A stretch of DNA of 64,000 bases from Thalassospira profundimaris (lineage in GTDB: Bacteria > Pseudomonadota > Alphaproteobacteria > Rhodospirillales > Thalassospiraceae), in the NCBI RefSeq assembly GCF_003326795.1, contig NZ_JPWI01000012.1, positions 62,001 to 126,000 of the forward strand, given 5' to 3'. The notes under the pieces were generated by a model. That model saw nothing but the letters and a program-made list of their open reading frames with translations. It searched no databases and was not told the origin of the DNA. Position numbers and translations under genes: made by a program. This document shows, in pieces, positions 39,564-48,637 of the stretch. Every line of letters begins with the position of its first letter. Positions within the stretch are counted from its first letter, which is position 1.

Positions 39564-40535
39564 ATGAATAACGAAGTCAAAATCGACGAGTTGCGTAAGG
39601 AGATCGAGCGTCTTGAGCTTGAACTCAAAAGCCTAGAGAGAGAAAAGCGTAAAGCCGCAATTAGTGTTCCCTCAGAGCGCGAAATCGCCGTCATCGAAGA
39701 ATTCGAATACCGCACAAAAAATGGTGAGGTTCTTGAGCCTCTGGTGGAGAAGGTTGATCTCGAAACTTTCGTCGGTAGTGAGACATTTGAAAGAGTACTC
39801 GGGATATCCGAGGATCTGGCGATAAACACCGCCTCAGTCAGAGGTCATGAGATCAAGTTTTACACACCAAACCTGCGTGCTTTGTGGCAATCCTATGGGC
39901 AAGAATATATTGAACCCGAACTGCTCGATTTTATCGAAGCGATTGATGACGATGGTGTTTATTTTGATGTTGGCGCTAGCACAGGTGTTTTCGCGATTTA
40001 TGCAGCTATTCGAGGAAAGAAAACCTATTGCTTTGAACCTGAAGTAACCAATTTCAATATTCTCAATACCAATGGATATTTGAACTTTTCAAAAGTTGCC
40101 AAAAAGTTCAATGCAGTAAATATCGGTTTGTCGAACAGGTTTGCCGTGGACACAATGTTCATCCGTCGCTTTGAAGCTGCGGCTCACGAGAAGATTTTGG
40201 GGCAAAGTAAAGCCCGCGACGGTAAGCTCGTATTCGAACCAGAGTATGAACAGCGAGTTCTTACTCTGACGATGGATGAATTCTGCCGCTTGGAAAACGT
40301 TCAACCTACGGACATCAAGATTGACGTTGACGGAGCCGAAAAGGCTTTGATCGAGGGGATGAAGGAAACGCTCAGTTCTCCGAAACTGAAGCGGATTTTC
40401 TTCGAAGTTTCCGAGGTGGAGCCTGACAGTGTCAAAGCGCTTGAGACCATCTTGGAGTATGGTTTTAAGGTCGAGTCCCGTAAGCGGGTTCAAAACTACT
40501 TTACAGAATATAATTATACCTTGGTAAGGGCATAA
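39564..40535 (+). CDS. FkbM-family methyltransferase
   Basis: A 323-residue protein. A coiled-coil amino end (~5-35, ELRKEIERLELELKSLEREK in pattern) precedes a SAM-dependent methyltransferase domain: VYFDVGASTGVFAIYAA is the SAM loop and IKIDVDGAEKALIEGM the FkbM signature. Relatives O-methylate sugars or secondary metabolites. ATG 39564 follows CAGGGAAC. The gene is visibly richer in A and T than the core genes and is followed 2 bases later by a PhyH oxygenase, so the two act together as accessory cargo. Confidence 0.88.
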   Translation: MNNEVKIDELRKEIERLELELKSLEREKRKAAISVPSEREIAVIEEFEYRTKNGEVLEPLVEKVDLETFVGSETFERVLGISEDLAINTASVRGHEIKFYTPNLRALWQSYGQEYIEPELLDFIEAIDDDGVYFDVGASTGVFAIYAAIRGKKTYCFEPEVTNFNILNTNGYLNFSKVAKKFNAVNIGLSNRFAVDTMFIRRFEAAAHEKILGQSKARDGKLVFEPEYEQRVLTLTMDEFCRLENVQPTDIKIDVDGAEKALIEGMKETLSSPKLKRIFFEVSEVEPDSVKALETILEYGFKVESRKRVQNYFTEYNYTLVRA

Positions 40536-40537
40536 GG

Positions 40538-41263
40538 ATGGGGGATCAATTGAACACCGATATGAATGCGTTTGATTCCAATGGCTGGGCCGTTCTGGAA
40601 TTGCCTTTTGTTCAGAACAAGATTTCTGAGGCCAAAGAATTGTTTAATCAGCAATTCTTGCCTAAGTTCACGGATGATGCTCAGTTAAATCGGGAACTGA
40701 TTAAGAGGTTCGCGGATCACCCGTTCGTGGCGAGTATTTTTTGCTCGGAAGAATTTGTCGAAGCTATATCAAAAGTTGCAGGCATTTCCACTGCGGTAAA
40801 ATGTGGGCCGCTGGTGAGCCACTATACGTCAAATAACATGACGGGTAATGGATACGGACTTCCCTACCATCAAGACTATCCATCAATGGGATCCTCCCAC
40901 CGAAGCGTAATCTGCTGGGTGAACCTTGCTGACTCTGGCCCAGAGGCACACGGTGTCGAGGTCTTGTCTGGTCGCCACAAAGAAGGCCTGCTCAAAGGGG
41001 AGCAAACAGGCTCGGCTTATGTTCTGGACGCTTCTGTCTTTGAAGAGGCGGAAGCAACCGTGCCGGTTATCAGCGCCGGAAGTGTGTTGCTCATGTCTTC
41101 ATTTTTGCCGCACCGAACATATGTCAATGCTGATTTTAGTGGTTGGAAATTAAGCCTTAGCCAGCGTTTCGACGATCTGGATGATCGCGAATGGGGTGTT
41201 CGGGGCTTCAAGAACGCTTATCGCACGGCCGTTGATCGGGATTTGTATATCGGTAGCATTTAA
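40538..41263 (+). CDS. Phytanoyl-CoA dioxygenase (PhyH) family protein, accessory
   Basis: A 241-residue Fe(II)/2-oxoglutarate oxygenase. The metal site is visible as LPYHQDYPSMG (HxD) with a distal His in FLPHRTYVN and an Arg in SLSQRF. SRHKEGLL-like VLSGRHKEG is typical of PhyH. It starts 2 bases after the FkbM gene, so they are translationally coupled. Together they could hydroxylate and methylate one glycan or small molecule; this is inference. GC content is low compared with the chromosome core. Confidence 0.85.
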   Translation: MGDQLNTDMNAFDSNGWAVLELPFVQNKISEAKELFNQQFLPKFTDDAQLNRELIKRFADHPFVASIFCSEEFVEAISKVAGISTAVKCGPLVSHYTSNNMTGNGYGLPYHQDYPSMGSSHRSVICWVNLADSGPEAHGVEVLSGRHKEGLLKGEQTGSAYVLDASVFEEAEATVPVISAGSVLLMSSFLPHRTYVNADFSGWKLSLSQRFDDLDDREWGVRGFKNAYRTAVDRDLYIGSI

Positions 41264-41442
41264 GCTGCTCGGTTTATCTATTTGGTCTCTGGCCCATCCG
41301 ACCCGCAATCGCCTGTGGAGTTACACGCATTTGACAGGACCTGTTGGACACTGCGTTGCCAGTTGAAGGTCAAGCAGGATGACAGGGCCAATGTTGCGGT
41401 CAATGCGATGATCAGGCGAAGCGGGCGCATGGTTTCATGCTC

Positions 41443-42198
41443 TTACTTTCGGCGGAGCGCAGGCAGGCCGACACCGGTTGTCTCGAACCCGCCATCTGCG
41501 GCAACGATCTGACCGGTCACGAAGCTTGCCTTGTCCGAGCACAGGAAATGGATGACTTCGGCGATTTCATTTTCGGTGCCGTATCGGCCAAGCGGCATAG
41601 CATCAAGATAGGCCGAGATGATTTCAGGCGAATGTACCGCCATGGCGAGTTTGGTTTTGACCGGGCCGGGACAGACGCAGTTGGCGCGAATGCCATATTC
41701 GCCAAGTTCGGCGGCCTGTTGTTTGGTCATGTGAATGACTGCGGCCTTTGATGTGCCATAGGCCACACGAAGGGTTGATGCGCGAAGGCCCGAGATCGAG
41801 CCGATATTGACAATCGCCCCCTTGGTTTGCTTCAACGCCGGAATAGCGGCCTGAGAGACAAGGAAGACGCCATCAAGGTTGGTTTCCATGATCCGGCGCC
41901 AGGTGGCAAAGCTGGTTTCTTCGACCGGCAGGAAGTCGGCAACCCCGGCATTATTGACCACCGCATCAATCTGGCCGAATGCCGCAAGCACATCGGCGAT
42001 CATTTGATCGACCTGTTCGGGAACCGAGACATCAAAGATAAACGGTTTGGCATCGGAAAGATCGGCAGAGGCACTGAGCAATTCATCCCCGTCACGGTCG
42101 ATCATCGCGACTTGCCAGCCTTGGGCGATAAACAGTTTGGCGGTGGCCAGTCCAATTCCGCGTGCAGCACCGGTGACCAGGGCGATCTTCTTTGACAT
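41443..42198 (-). CDS. SDR-family oxidoreductase
   Basis: A 251-residue classical short-chain dehydrogenase. The cofactor motif TGAARGIGLA, the NNAG motif (VVNNAGVADF) and the catalytic Ser and Tyr-x3-Lys (IGSISGLR, YGTSKAA) are all intact. The acidic residue after the second strand (MIDRDGD) suggests NAD rather than NADP. Substrate is unknown; 3-oxoacyl, sugar alcohol or similar are possible. It lies just past the accessory region and has normal base composition. Confidence 0.92.
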   Translation of the reverse strand: MSKKIALVTGAARGIGLATAKLFIAQGWQVAMIDRDGDELLSASADLSDAKPFIFDVSVPEQVDQMIADVLAAFGQIDAVVNNAGVADFLPVEETSFATWRRIMETNLDGVFLVSQAAIPALKQTKGAIVNIGSISGLRASTLRVAYGTSKAAVIHMTKQQAAELGEYGIRANCVCPGPVKTKLAMAVHSPEIISAYLDAMPLGRYGTENEIAEVIHFLCSDKASFVTGQIVAADGGFETTGVGLPALRRK

Positions 42199-42303
42199 CT
42201 ATTGCGTCCTCTCCTGAAGTGTTTTGCTGTTTGTGCGACATGTTGCCATCGCTTGATGTCATTTAGGCAAAACATTCTTCAGGCGGCAAGTACGGGTTAG
42301 GCT

Positions 42304-42735
42304 CTAATGCCAAAACAATTGGGCGGCATAGACCAGCATCGAGAACAGGCTGATGAAATAGGCGATGGATCGTACGCCATTGACGCCCGGCAGTCGGGTA
42401 ATACCGGCAATGTAAAACCCGGCATGTGCAATCCGGGCGATCAGGAAAAGGGTGGCGCAAATAATTGTGACCGTGTTGGAAATGTCGATGGCGTGTGCAC
42501 TAAAGACGATAATCGCAAAGGGAACCAGATTTTCAAGCTGGTTCTGATGGGCGCGAAGGCCACGCGCGGCAATGCCGGTACGTTCGGGCAACATATCGCG
42601 ATTGCCCATAAGGCGTTTGCCACCAACACCGGGTTGCTTGGCATAGGCGTAGTTATAAATCCATGGCAGGCCAAGGCAGATCAGCGCATTAAGCAATAGA
42701 GTGAAAAGTTCGTACGTCACCAGGTATCCAACCAT
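42304..42735 (-). CDS. MAPEG-family membrane protein
   Basis: A 143-residue protein with four hydrophobic segments. ERTGIAARGLRAHQNQLENL is the MAPEG signature (membrane-associated proteins in eicosanoid and glutathione metabolism). Bacterial members are mostly uncharacterised; some are glutathione transferases or peroxidases. It is a single gene, about 105 bases from the SDR. Confidence 0.88.
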   Translation of the reverse strand: MVGYLVTYELFTLLLNALICLGLPWIYNYAYAKQPGVGGKRLMGNRDMLPERTGIAARGLRAHQNQLENLVPFAIIVFSAHAIDISNTVTIICATLFLIARIAHAGFYIAGITRLPGVNGVRSIAYFISLFSMLVYAAQLFWH

Positions 42736-42825
42736 GCTGTTTCATTAATCGACTTACGTCGGAAACTGCATGGTTGGATCAGGGGCGAGGGGAATATGCC
42801 GTGCGCTTGCTGCGCTGTGTAGGGT

Positions 42826-43035
42826 TCAGGTGTCGTCTTCAAATTCCAGAAGGTCGCCGGGTTGGCATTCCAGTTCCTTGCAGATCGCGGCAAGGGTTTC
42901 AAACCGCACGCCGCGTACCTTGCCCGATTTCAAAAGCGACAGATTCTGTTCGCTGATGCCGATCCGGGCGGCAAGATCCTTGGACTTCATCTTGCGGGTG
43001 GCAAGCATCACATCAAGTCGGACAACAATCCCCAT
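42826..43035 (-). CDS. Small XRE/YozG-like transcriptional regulator
   Basis: A 69-residue helix-turn-helix protein. KSKDLAARIGISEQNLSLLK holds the DNA-binding helices, and FETLAAICKELECQPGDLLE is the carboxy half of the XRE fold, as in YozG. Its start codon shares one base with the stop of the DUF2975 gene (TGATG), so the pair is translationally coupled. The pair DUF2975 plus YozG-like regulator is common across bacteria. Confidence 0.93.
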   Translation of the reverse strand: MGIVVRLDVMLATRKMKSKDLAARIGISEQNLSLLKSGKVRGVRFETLAAICKELECQPGDLLEFEDDT

Positions 43036-43589
43036 CAGACAAAGCTCCGGTTTTCATCGTCGATCCGGGCTGCTTCGCCAAGAACCCAGGCAATCACAAT
43101 AATCAGAGCGCCAAGGAAAAGGGTGCTGGCCTCGGCATTACCAAGCCCGATCGACAACATTCTTTCACCCGCCGGACGATGGAAGGTCGCCAGAACCGAT
43201 GTCACAGCCCCGGTCAGCGGTTTTGCCAGTGTTTGCACCAAAAGCGCGACACCAAAGACCTTAAGGTGCCTGATTGGCGCGGGCTGGAAAATGATGTCAC
43301 GGGAAAAGGCCCTGAACATCTTGCGCAGATGATTGAGCCCGTAAGCCATGATCAGGGAAGGGATCATCATGACCAGCATGGTGGCGTATTTCTGCCAGCC
43401 GGAAAGAGCATGAAGATCGGCAATGCTGACGGTCATCTGACTGCTGCTGGTTTCAATCCAGCCCGGCACATACCAGATGATCGGAACGACAAGAAACTGG
43501 AAGATGATGGCAAGCGCACATCCCCAATACAGAACGGTACTGAGGCGACGCACGTTTTGAAGGGTATCAGGTTTAGTTGCGGTCGTCAT
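43035..43589 (-). CDS. DUF2975 membrane protein
   Basis: A 184-residue protein with four hydrophobic segments (~18-40, ~68-85, ~105-125, ~150-170), the DUF2975 layout. LSTVLYWGCALAIIFQFL opens the first. It is always found with a small XRE regulator, here the gene that overlaps it by one base. By family knowledge the membrane protein may hold the regulator or sense a signal; that is not proven. Confidence 0.88.
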   Translation of the reverse strand: MTTATKPDTLQNVRRLSTVLYWGCALAIIFQFLVVPIIWYVPGWIETSSSQMTVSIADLHALSGWQKYATMLVMMIPSLIMAYGLNHLRKMFRAFSRDIIFQPAPIRHLKVFGVALLVQTLAKPLTGAVTSVLATFHRPAGERMLSIGLGNAEASTLFLGALIIVIAWVLGEAARIDDENRSFV

Positions 43590-43768
43590 TTGTGGGGCTC
43601 CTGAATGTGGGTATTCTCGAATTGATTTACAAAATTCATGTAAAACATGAATAAATTATCGAAATGAGTCAATGTGAAAACCGTATTCGGGGGCATTCGG
43701 TGTAAGAATGCTGGCATAAGTGGATCGTTCCCCTTGCCATGGCCGGGCAGGCATGGAAAATAAAGGCC

Positions 43769-44209
43769 ATGTCAGAAAGCAAAACCAGTTCCCCGATCGC
43801 CAAGCCCGTGTCATCGCGCGCAGAAAATGACTGTCAGGAATGCGACACTGCGGCCCGTCTTGGCCTGAGCACCGAACAGGGTGAGGCCGTAACGCGCGAT
43901 GCATCGCGCGCGGTGGGAGCGGATTTGTCTTTGCCCCATATCGAGGCGGCAGCAAAAATCTTTTCGCTTCTGGGGGATGCCGGGCGCTTGCAACTGGTTC
44001 TGCGCTGTATGGAAAAACCGCAAACGGTGAGCGAACTGGCAGATGCGACCAACATGTCGCAATCGCTTTGCAGCCATCATCTGCGTCATTTACGCGATCA
44101 GCGGATTCTGGCGTCCGAGCGGCGCGGACGGCATATTTTTTATCAGATTGATGACGAGCATATTTCGCGCGTGGTGCGCGATGTTTTTGCGCATGTCACC
44201 CACGACTGA
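43769..44209 (+). CDS. ArsR/SmtB-family metal-responsive repressor
   Basis: A 146-residue winged-helix repressor. The DNA-binding helices are SELADATNMSQSLCSHHLRHL. The classical alpha-3 ELCVCD metal site is absent, but the final helix (DDEHISRVVRDVFAHVTHD) has the Asp/His spacing of the CzrA/SmtB alpha-5 site that binds Zn or Co. A CxxC (Cys22, Cys25) sits in a ~40-residue amino extension. It is followed by zntA with an operator-rich spacer, so Zn/Cd-responsive repression is likely. ATG 43739 is an alternative start. Confidence 0.88.
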   Translation: MSESKTSSPIAKPVSSRAENDCQECDTAARLGLSTEQGEAVTRDASRAVGADLSLPHIEAAAKIFSLLGDAGRLQLVLRCMEKPQTVSELADATNMSQSLCSHHLRHLRDQRILASERRGRHIFYQIDDEHISRVVRDVFAHVTHD

Positions 44210-44297
44210 TCTTTTTCGTTTGTAGTTCAGCTGTTTGACTGGGTTTACCAGTGTCTATGTTGGTGTCAAAGCCGGGCAACGGGCATGTGCGATTTTG

Positions 44298-44352
44298 ATA
44301 TTCAAATCATCATTTGAATATTCTTGACAGACCAACATATGAATCCTAGTTT
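44298..44352 (+). promoter_or_regulatory. zntA promoter with ArsR-type operators
   Basis: A perfect 10-base inverted repeat with 4-base spacer (ATATTCAAAT, CATC, ATTTGAATAT) spans 44298-44321. Immediately after it TTGACA (44324-44329) and TAGTTT (44347-44352) are 17 bases apart, a fair sigma-70 promoter. The element TTTGAATAT recurs at 44350, and ACATATGAA occurs at 44335 and 44360. The repressor made upstream is the obvious binder. Confidence 0.8.
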
Positions 44353-44397
44353 GAATATAACATATGAACAGAAATTTGATCTTTATGAGGTGACTAA

Positions 44398-46821
44398 ATG
44401 TCCTTCGTTGCAAAATGGGACGATATTCCGGCGATCGGCAATTGCGGACGGTGTCGGGAAAGCCTGATAGATGCCTTGAACAAGGCAGTTCCCGATCACG
44501 GCATTACCGGTGACGGTCAGGGGATCTCTGTGTCCCTTCCGGTCAATGCGGACGAAGATGCAGTCTTGCGCGATATCGTTGCTAAAAAGGGTGGCGCTGT
44601 AAGTCATTACCACTGGCAGGTTTCTGGTATGGATTGCGGCTCCTGCGTGGCAAAGATCGAAACCGCACTGGGCAAAGTTGACGGTGTGTCTTGCGTGGAT
44701 GTGTCGATGATGCGCGAAACCGTAACTCTGGGCATTGATGATGCCCACACCGACAGCCGCAACAGCATCACAACCATGCTGACCAAACTTGGCTATCCGG
44801 CACAGGAAAAGCCGGTTCCGGGCAGCATGGACACTTTGGCAAAAGCTTCTTGCTGCGGGGCAAGCAGTTGCTCCGATGCCAAGTCCGGCCAGGACCAAGG
44901 CCCTCTCGGTCAGGATGGCAATCCGGTCGACGCGCAAAAAGCGCGCTGGTATGCGCCATGGTCTTCAGAGAATGACGAAATCGCCTTTGCCGCTATCTTC
45001 CTGCTGCTGGGCGGGGCGACCGGTGCGCTGGTGCCGGCAACGTCACCCTATGCGATGTCAATTGCCTCGATCCTTGCGGCTGTGCCGGTGATGAAGAAGG
45101 CGCTGCGGCTTGCACAAAGTGGGGCCATCTTCTCGATCGAACTTTTGATGTCGGTTGCGGTTATCGGGGCCGTGGCCATTGGCGAAAGTCTTGAAGCCGG
45201 GATGGTTGTTTTGCTGTTTGCCATCGGTGAACGGCTTGAAGGTGTTGCGGCCGGGCGGGCGCGAAGTGGCGTCAAGGCCCTGATGAAGCTGGCACCTGAA
45301 CAGGCACGTCTGGTGCGTGATGGCGGCTTCGAAACCGTTTCCCCCGCACAACTGGCGCAAAACGATCTCGTCGAAATCCGTCCGGGTGAACGTATTCCGG
45401 CTGATGGGGTGATTGCCTCCGGCGCGGCCGAGGTCGACAACAGCCACCTGACGGGGGAGTCTGTTCCGGTCTATCGCAAGGAAGGTGACGAAGTCTTTGC
45501 CGGTGCCATCGTCACCGACAGTCCGGTTCGGATGGCAGTGACCCGCGCAGCCGGGCAAACCATGCTTGATCGCGTGATCGAACTGGTCGAGCAAAGCGAA
45601 AAACACAAGGCACCGGTAGAACGGTTTGTTGCCAAATTTGCCCGCATCTATACCCCGATCATCATGGCGCTGGCGGCGGCGACAGTTGTTATTCCGCCGG
45701 TTGTGTTTGGCCAGTCATGGGATGAGTGGATTTATCGTGGTTTGGCATTATTGCTGATCGGTTGCCCCTGTGCGCTGGTGATTTCGACTCCGGCGGCGGT
45801 GACATCCGCATTGGCGCGTGCCACCCGGATCGGACTTCTGGTCAAGGGCGGTGCCGGGCTTGAGCTGATCGGGGCGGTTCGCACCATGGCGTTTGACAAG
45901 ACCGGGACCCTGACCGAAGGCAAACCGAAACTTGCGGCGATCAAGACCACGGATGGGTATGGCGAGAACGGTCTTCTGACCATTGCTGCGGCACTTGAAA
46001 CCGTGACGTCCCATCCTCTGGCCCGTGCTGTGGTGCAGGCCGCGGAAAACCGGAACCTTGAACTGCCGGTGATCGACAATGCCAGAACCATTGCCGGAGC
46101 AGGGGTGGAAGGCAAGATTGACGGTGTGATCTATCAGGTGGGGGCGGCAACCCGTCTTGGCGTAACGCCTGATGGCGAGATTGCTGACTGGCTTGCAGCG
46201 CAAGAGGAAGAAGGCAGCACGGCGGTCGTGATCCTCAAGGATGGTATGGTCATTGGTGCTCTGGCGCTGCGTGATGTGGCGCGCCCGGATGCCAAGGCCG
46301 CCCTTGCCGACCTTAACAGGCTTAACATTACACCTGTAATGTTGACCGGGGATGCCACCCGTGTTGCCAGGCGGATGGCTGCTGAACTGGGCATGGATTA
46401 CCGTGCGGAATTGATGCCCGAAGACAAGCTTAACGCGCTTTCGGCCCTGCGCGACGATCCCAAACGCTCTGGCCCGGTGGCGATGGTTGGTGACGGGATT
46501 AATGATGCCCCGGCGCTAAAGGTTGCTGATGTCGGGATCGCGATTGGTGGGGGAACGGATATCGCACTTGAGGCCGCCGATGCGGTTGCGGTCAAGGATC
46601 GTCTTGGCGATGTGGTCAATCTGGTCAAGCTATCGCGTGCGGCACGCCGTGTCATTCGCGAGAACATCACGATTGCGCTGGGGCTTAAGGCAGTCTTTCT
46701 GGTGACCTCGATCACGGGGTTGACGGGATTGTGGCTGGCGGTTCTGGCCGATACCGGTGCGACCGTTCTGGTCACGATCAACAGTCTGAGGCTTCTGGTC
46801 GCCTTGCGCAAAGCGAGATAG
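44398..46821 (+). CDS. zntA: Heavy-metal P1B-type ATPase (Zn/Cd/Pb exporter)
   Basis: An 807-residue ion pump. The amino end has one degenerate HMA module (NCGRC near 15-20) and one good one (GMDCGSC with Cys80 and Cys83), then a Cys-rich SCCGASSC stretch. The transport motif CPC is at 456-458 and the phosphorylation motif DKTGT begins at Asp500; TGD and the GDGINDAPAL hinge follow. Six to eight membrane helices are present. CPC with SCCG-type cysteines favours divalent Zn/Cd/Pb over Cu. It is driven by the operator/promoter just upstream and ends before a strong terminator. Confidence 0.95.
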   Translation: MSFVAKWDDIPAIGNCGRCRESLIDALNKAVPDHGITGDGQGISVSLPVNADEDAVLRDIVAKKGGAVSHYHWQVSGMDCGSCVAKIETALGKVDGVSCVDVSMMRETVTLGIDDAHTDSRNSITTMLTKLGYPAQEKPVPGSMDTLAKASCCGASSCSDAKSGQDQGPLGQDGNPVDAQKARWYAPWSSENDEIAFAAIFLLLGGATGALVPATSPYAMSIASILAAVPVMKKALRLAQSGAIFSIELLMSVAVIGAVAIGESLEAGMVVLLFAIGERLEGVAAGRARSGVKALMKLAPEQARLVRDGGFETVSPAQLAQNDLVEIRPGERIPADGVIASGAAEVDNSHLTGESVPVYRKEGDEVFAGAIVTDSPVRMAVTRAAGQTMLDRVIELVEQSEKHKAPVERFVAKFARIYTPIIMALAAATVVIPPVVFGQSWDEWIYRGLALLLIGCPCALVISTPAAVTSALARATRIGLLVKGGAGLELIGAVRTMAFDKTGTLTEGKPKLAAIKTTDGYGENGLLTIAAALETVTSHPLARAVVQAAENRNLELPVIDNARTIAGAGVEGKIDGVIYQVGAATRLGVTPDGEIADWLAAQEEEGSTAVVILKDGMVIGALALRDVARPDAKAALADLNRLNITPVMLTGDATRVARRMAAELGMDYRAELMPEDKLNALSALRDDPKRSGPVAMVGDGINDAPALKVADVGIAIGGGTDIALEAADAVAVKDRLGDVVNLVKLSRAARRVIRENITIALGLKAVFLVTSITGLTGLWLAVLADTGATVLVTINSLRLLVALRKAR

Positions 46822-46887
46822 TCAGATGCTGTAATCCTCTGATTTCTACCGGTTTCAGAGACTGGTTCGAACAGGGATGAATAAAGG

Positions 46888-46926
46888 AAAATGCCGCCAG
46901 TCTGTGGATGCAGACGGCGGCATTTT
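46888..46926. terminator. zntA: zntA terminator
   Basis: AAAATGCCGCC and GGCGGCATTTT form an 11-base-pair stem, extended inside by GTCTG/CAGAC past one bulged A. T-runs and A-runs flank it, so it may work in both directions. Confidence 0.9.
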
Positions 46927-46981
46927 CTTTGTCTGTATGTCCGAGATTTTCACGGGAAGGCGCGGGCGGGGCAAAACGAAA

Positions 46982-47051
46982 TTGACTCCCGTTAAAAAAC
47001 GCTGCTAGTTTAAATCCGAAACAACGGTATCAATTCCGCTATAACGGAATT
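46982..47051 (+). promoter_or_regulatory. Promoter and inverted repeat of the amino-acid ABC operon
   Basis: TTGACT (46982-46987) and TAGTTT (47006-47011) are 18 bases apart and form a plausible promoter. About 20 bases later AATTCCG, CTATAA and CGGAATT (47032-47051) form a 7-base inverted repeat. It has the size of an IclR-family site and would overlap early transcription, so repression by the IclR gene at 50514 is a reasonable guess. Confidence 0.6.
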
Positions 47052-47099
47052 TAAGAAACTACCCAGCATGTGTGGCTCATTAAAACGCGGAGACAAAAG

Positions 47100-47936
47100 A
47101 TGACTTTTATTAAAACGCTCGCCGTTGCGACGGTGATGACGGCTGCTGCCGGTTCTGCCATGGCACAGGAAGCAAGCAAGCTTCAGGAAGTGCTTGATCG
47201 TGGTTATCTTGTTCTGGGGACCGGTTCGACCAACCCGCCCTGGCACTTCATGGACAGCGACAACACGCTCAAGGGTTTTGACGTTGACATGGGCCGTCTT
47301 GTCGCAAAGGCGCTGTTCGGTGACCCGGATAAAATCCAGTATGTTCAGCAGTCTGGTGATGCCCGTATTCCGAACCTGGTAACCGACAAGGTTGACCTGT
47401 CCTGCCAGTTCATGACCGTCACCGCCGAACGTGCCCAGCAGATCGAATTCACCATTCCTTACTATCGCGAAGGCGTTGGCCTGCTTTTGATGGCAAATGG
47501 CGACTATGCCGACTATGACGCGCTGAAAGCAGCCGGTGATGATGTGACCGTGGCGGTTCTTCAGAACGTCTATGCCGAAGAAATGGTCCATGCGGCCCTG
47601 CCGGAAGCAGAAGTCGACCAGTATGACAGCGTTGATCTGATGTATCAGGCCCTGAATTCAGGCCGTGCAGAAGCCGCCGCAACCGATCAGTCGGCCTTGC
47701 GCTGGTTCATGGTTCAGAACCCGGGCCGTTACGAGGATGCAGGTTACGCCTGGAACCCGCAGAGCTATTCCTGTGGCGTTAAACCGGGTGATCAGCGTTG
47801 GCTGAACTTTGTTAACACCGTTCTTCATGAAGGCATGACCGGCGTTGAGTTCCCGTTCTATGCTGAAAGCTTCAAGACCTGGTTCGGTGAAGAACTGGCC
47901 GTGCCGAAAATCGGCTTCCCTGTCGAGTACAAGTAA
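47100..47936 (+). CDS. Amino-acid ABC transporter substrate-binding protein
   Basis: A 278-residue protein of the SBP_bac_3 family. The signal peptide ends at SAMAQ. LQEVLDRGYLVLGTGSTNPP and FDVDMGRLVAKALFG match the first lobe, and CQFMTVTAERAQQIEFTIPY the polar amino-acid site. It binds a polar amino acid, perhaps glutamate, aspartate or a derivative. ATG 47100 heads a four-gene transport operon followed by ridA and an IclR regulator. Confidence 0.93.
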   Translation: MTFIKTLAVATVMTAAAGSAMAQEASKLQEVLDRGYLVLGTGSTNPPWHFMDSDNTLKGFDVDMGRLVAKALFGDPDKIQYVQQSGDARIPNLVTDKVDLSCQFMTVTAERAQQIEFTIPYYREGVGLLLMANGDYADYDALKAAGDDVTVAVLQNVYAEEMVHAALPEAEVDQYDSVDLMYQALNSGRAEAAATDQSALRWFMVQNPGRYEDAGYAWNPQSYSCGVKPGDQRWLNFVNTVLHEGMTGVEFPFYAESFKTWFGEELAVPKIGFPVEYK

Positions 47937-47963
47937 CGCGTTCAGCATCCTGAAAGAACTGTT

Positions 47964-48626
47964 TTGAATTACGATTTCAATTTTGACGTCATCTGGCGCA
48001 ATTGGGAACTTCTGGCTCAGGGACTTGGTCTGGGACTGTTTCTTGCCATTGTGTCGATTGCGATCGGCTGCTTGATTGGTCTTCTTGCTGCTTTCGGGAT
48101 GCTGTCCCGCCACAAGATTTTGCGCTGGATTGCGGGGGGATATGTCTCCGCAATCCGCAATACCCCGATCCTTGTGCTGATCCTGTTTTGCTATTTTGCC
48201 CTGCCGCAATTGGGCATCGCACTCGACAAGATTTCATCCTTTATCTTCACGCTGTCGATTTATGCCGGTGCCTATCTGGCCGAGGTATTCCGGTCGGGGC
48301 TTGTTGCCTTGCCAAAAGGCTTGCGTGAAGCCGGACTGGCGATTGGTCTGACCGAATTCAAGATCAAGACCAACATCATCATTCCGGTGATGTTCCGTAA
48401 CGTTTTGCCATCGCTTTCGAACAACTTCATTTCCCTGTTCAAGGATACCTCGCTGGCGGCGGCAATTGCGGTGCCCGATCTGACTTTCTATGCCCGCAAG
48501 ATCAATGTCGAAAGCTTCCGGGTGATTGAAACCTGGATGGTGGCGTCGATGATTTATGTCGTGGCTTGCTATGTGATCGCGTGGCTGTTGCGCCGTCTTG
48601 AACAGCGTCTTGCTGTTCCTCGTTGA
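47964..48626 (+). CDS. Amino-acid ABC transporter permease, first subunit
   Basis: A 220-residue membrane protein of the HisM/GltJ type. It has five to six hydrophobic segments and the EAA loop LPKGLREAGLAIGLTEFKI that contacts the ATPase. The TTG start at 47964 follows GAAAG. It lies 27 bases after the binding protein and 11 bases before the second permease. Confidence 0.92.
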   Translation: MNYDFNFDVIWRNWELLAQGLGLGLFLAIVSIAIGCLIGLLAAFGMLSRHKILRWIAGGYVSAIRNTPILVLILFCYFALPQLGIALDKISSFIFTLSIYAGAYLAEVFRSGLVALPKGLREAGLAIGLTEFKIKTNIIIPVMFRNVLPSLSNNFISLFKDTSLAAAIAVPDLTFYARKINVESFRVIETWMVASMIYVVACYVIAWLLRRLEQRLAVPR

Positions 48627-48637
48627 AAGGGTTTCAG

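Noticed and set aside
41264-41442. Third copy of the guaA end as right island boundary
   Set aside because: No match to AACCATCGAGTGGGAAT was found after the PhyH gene.
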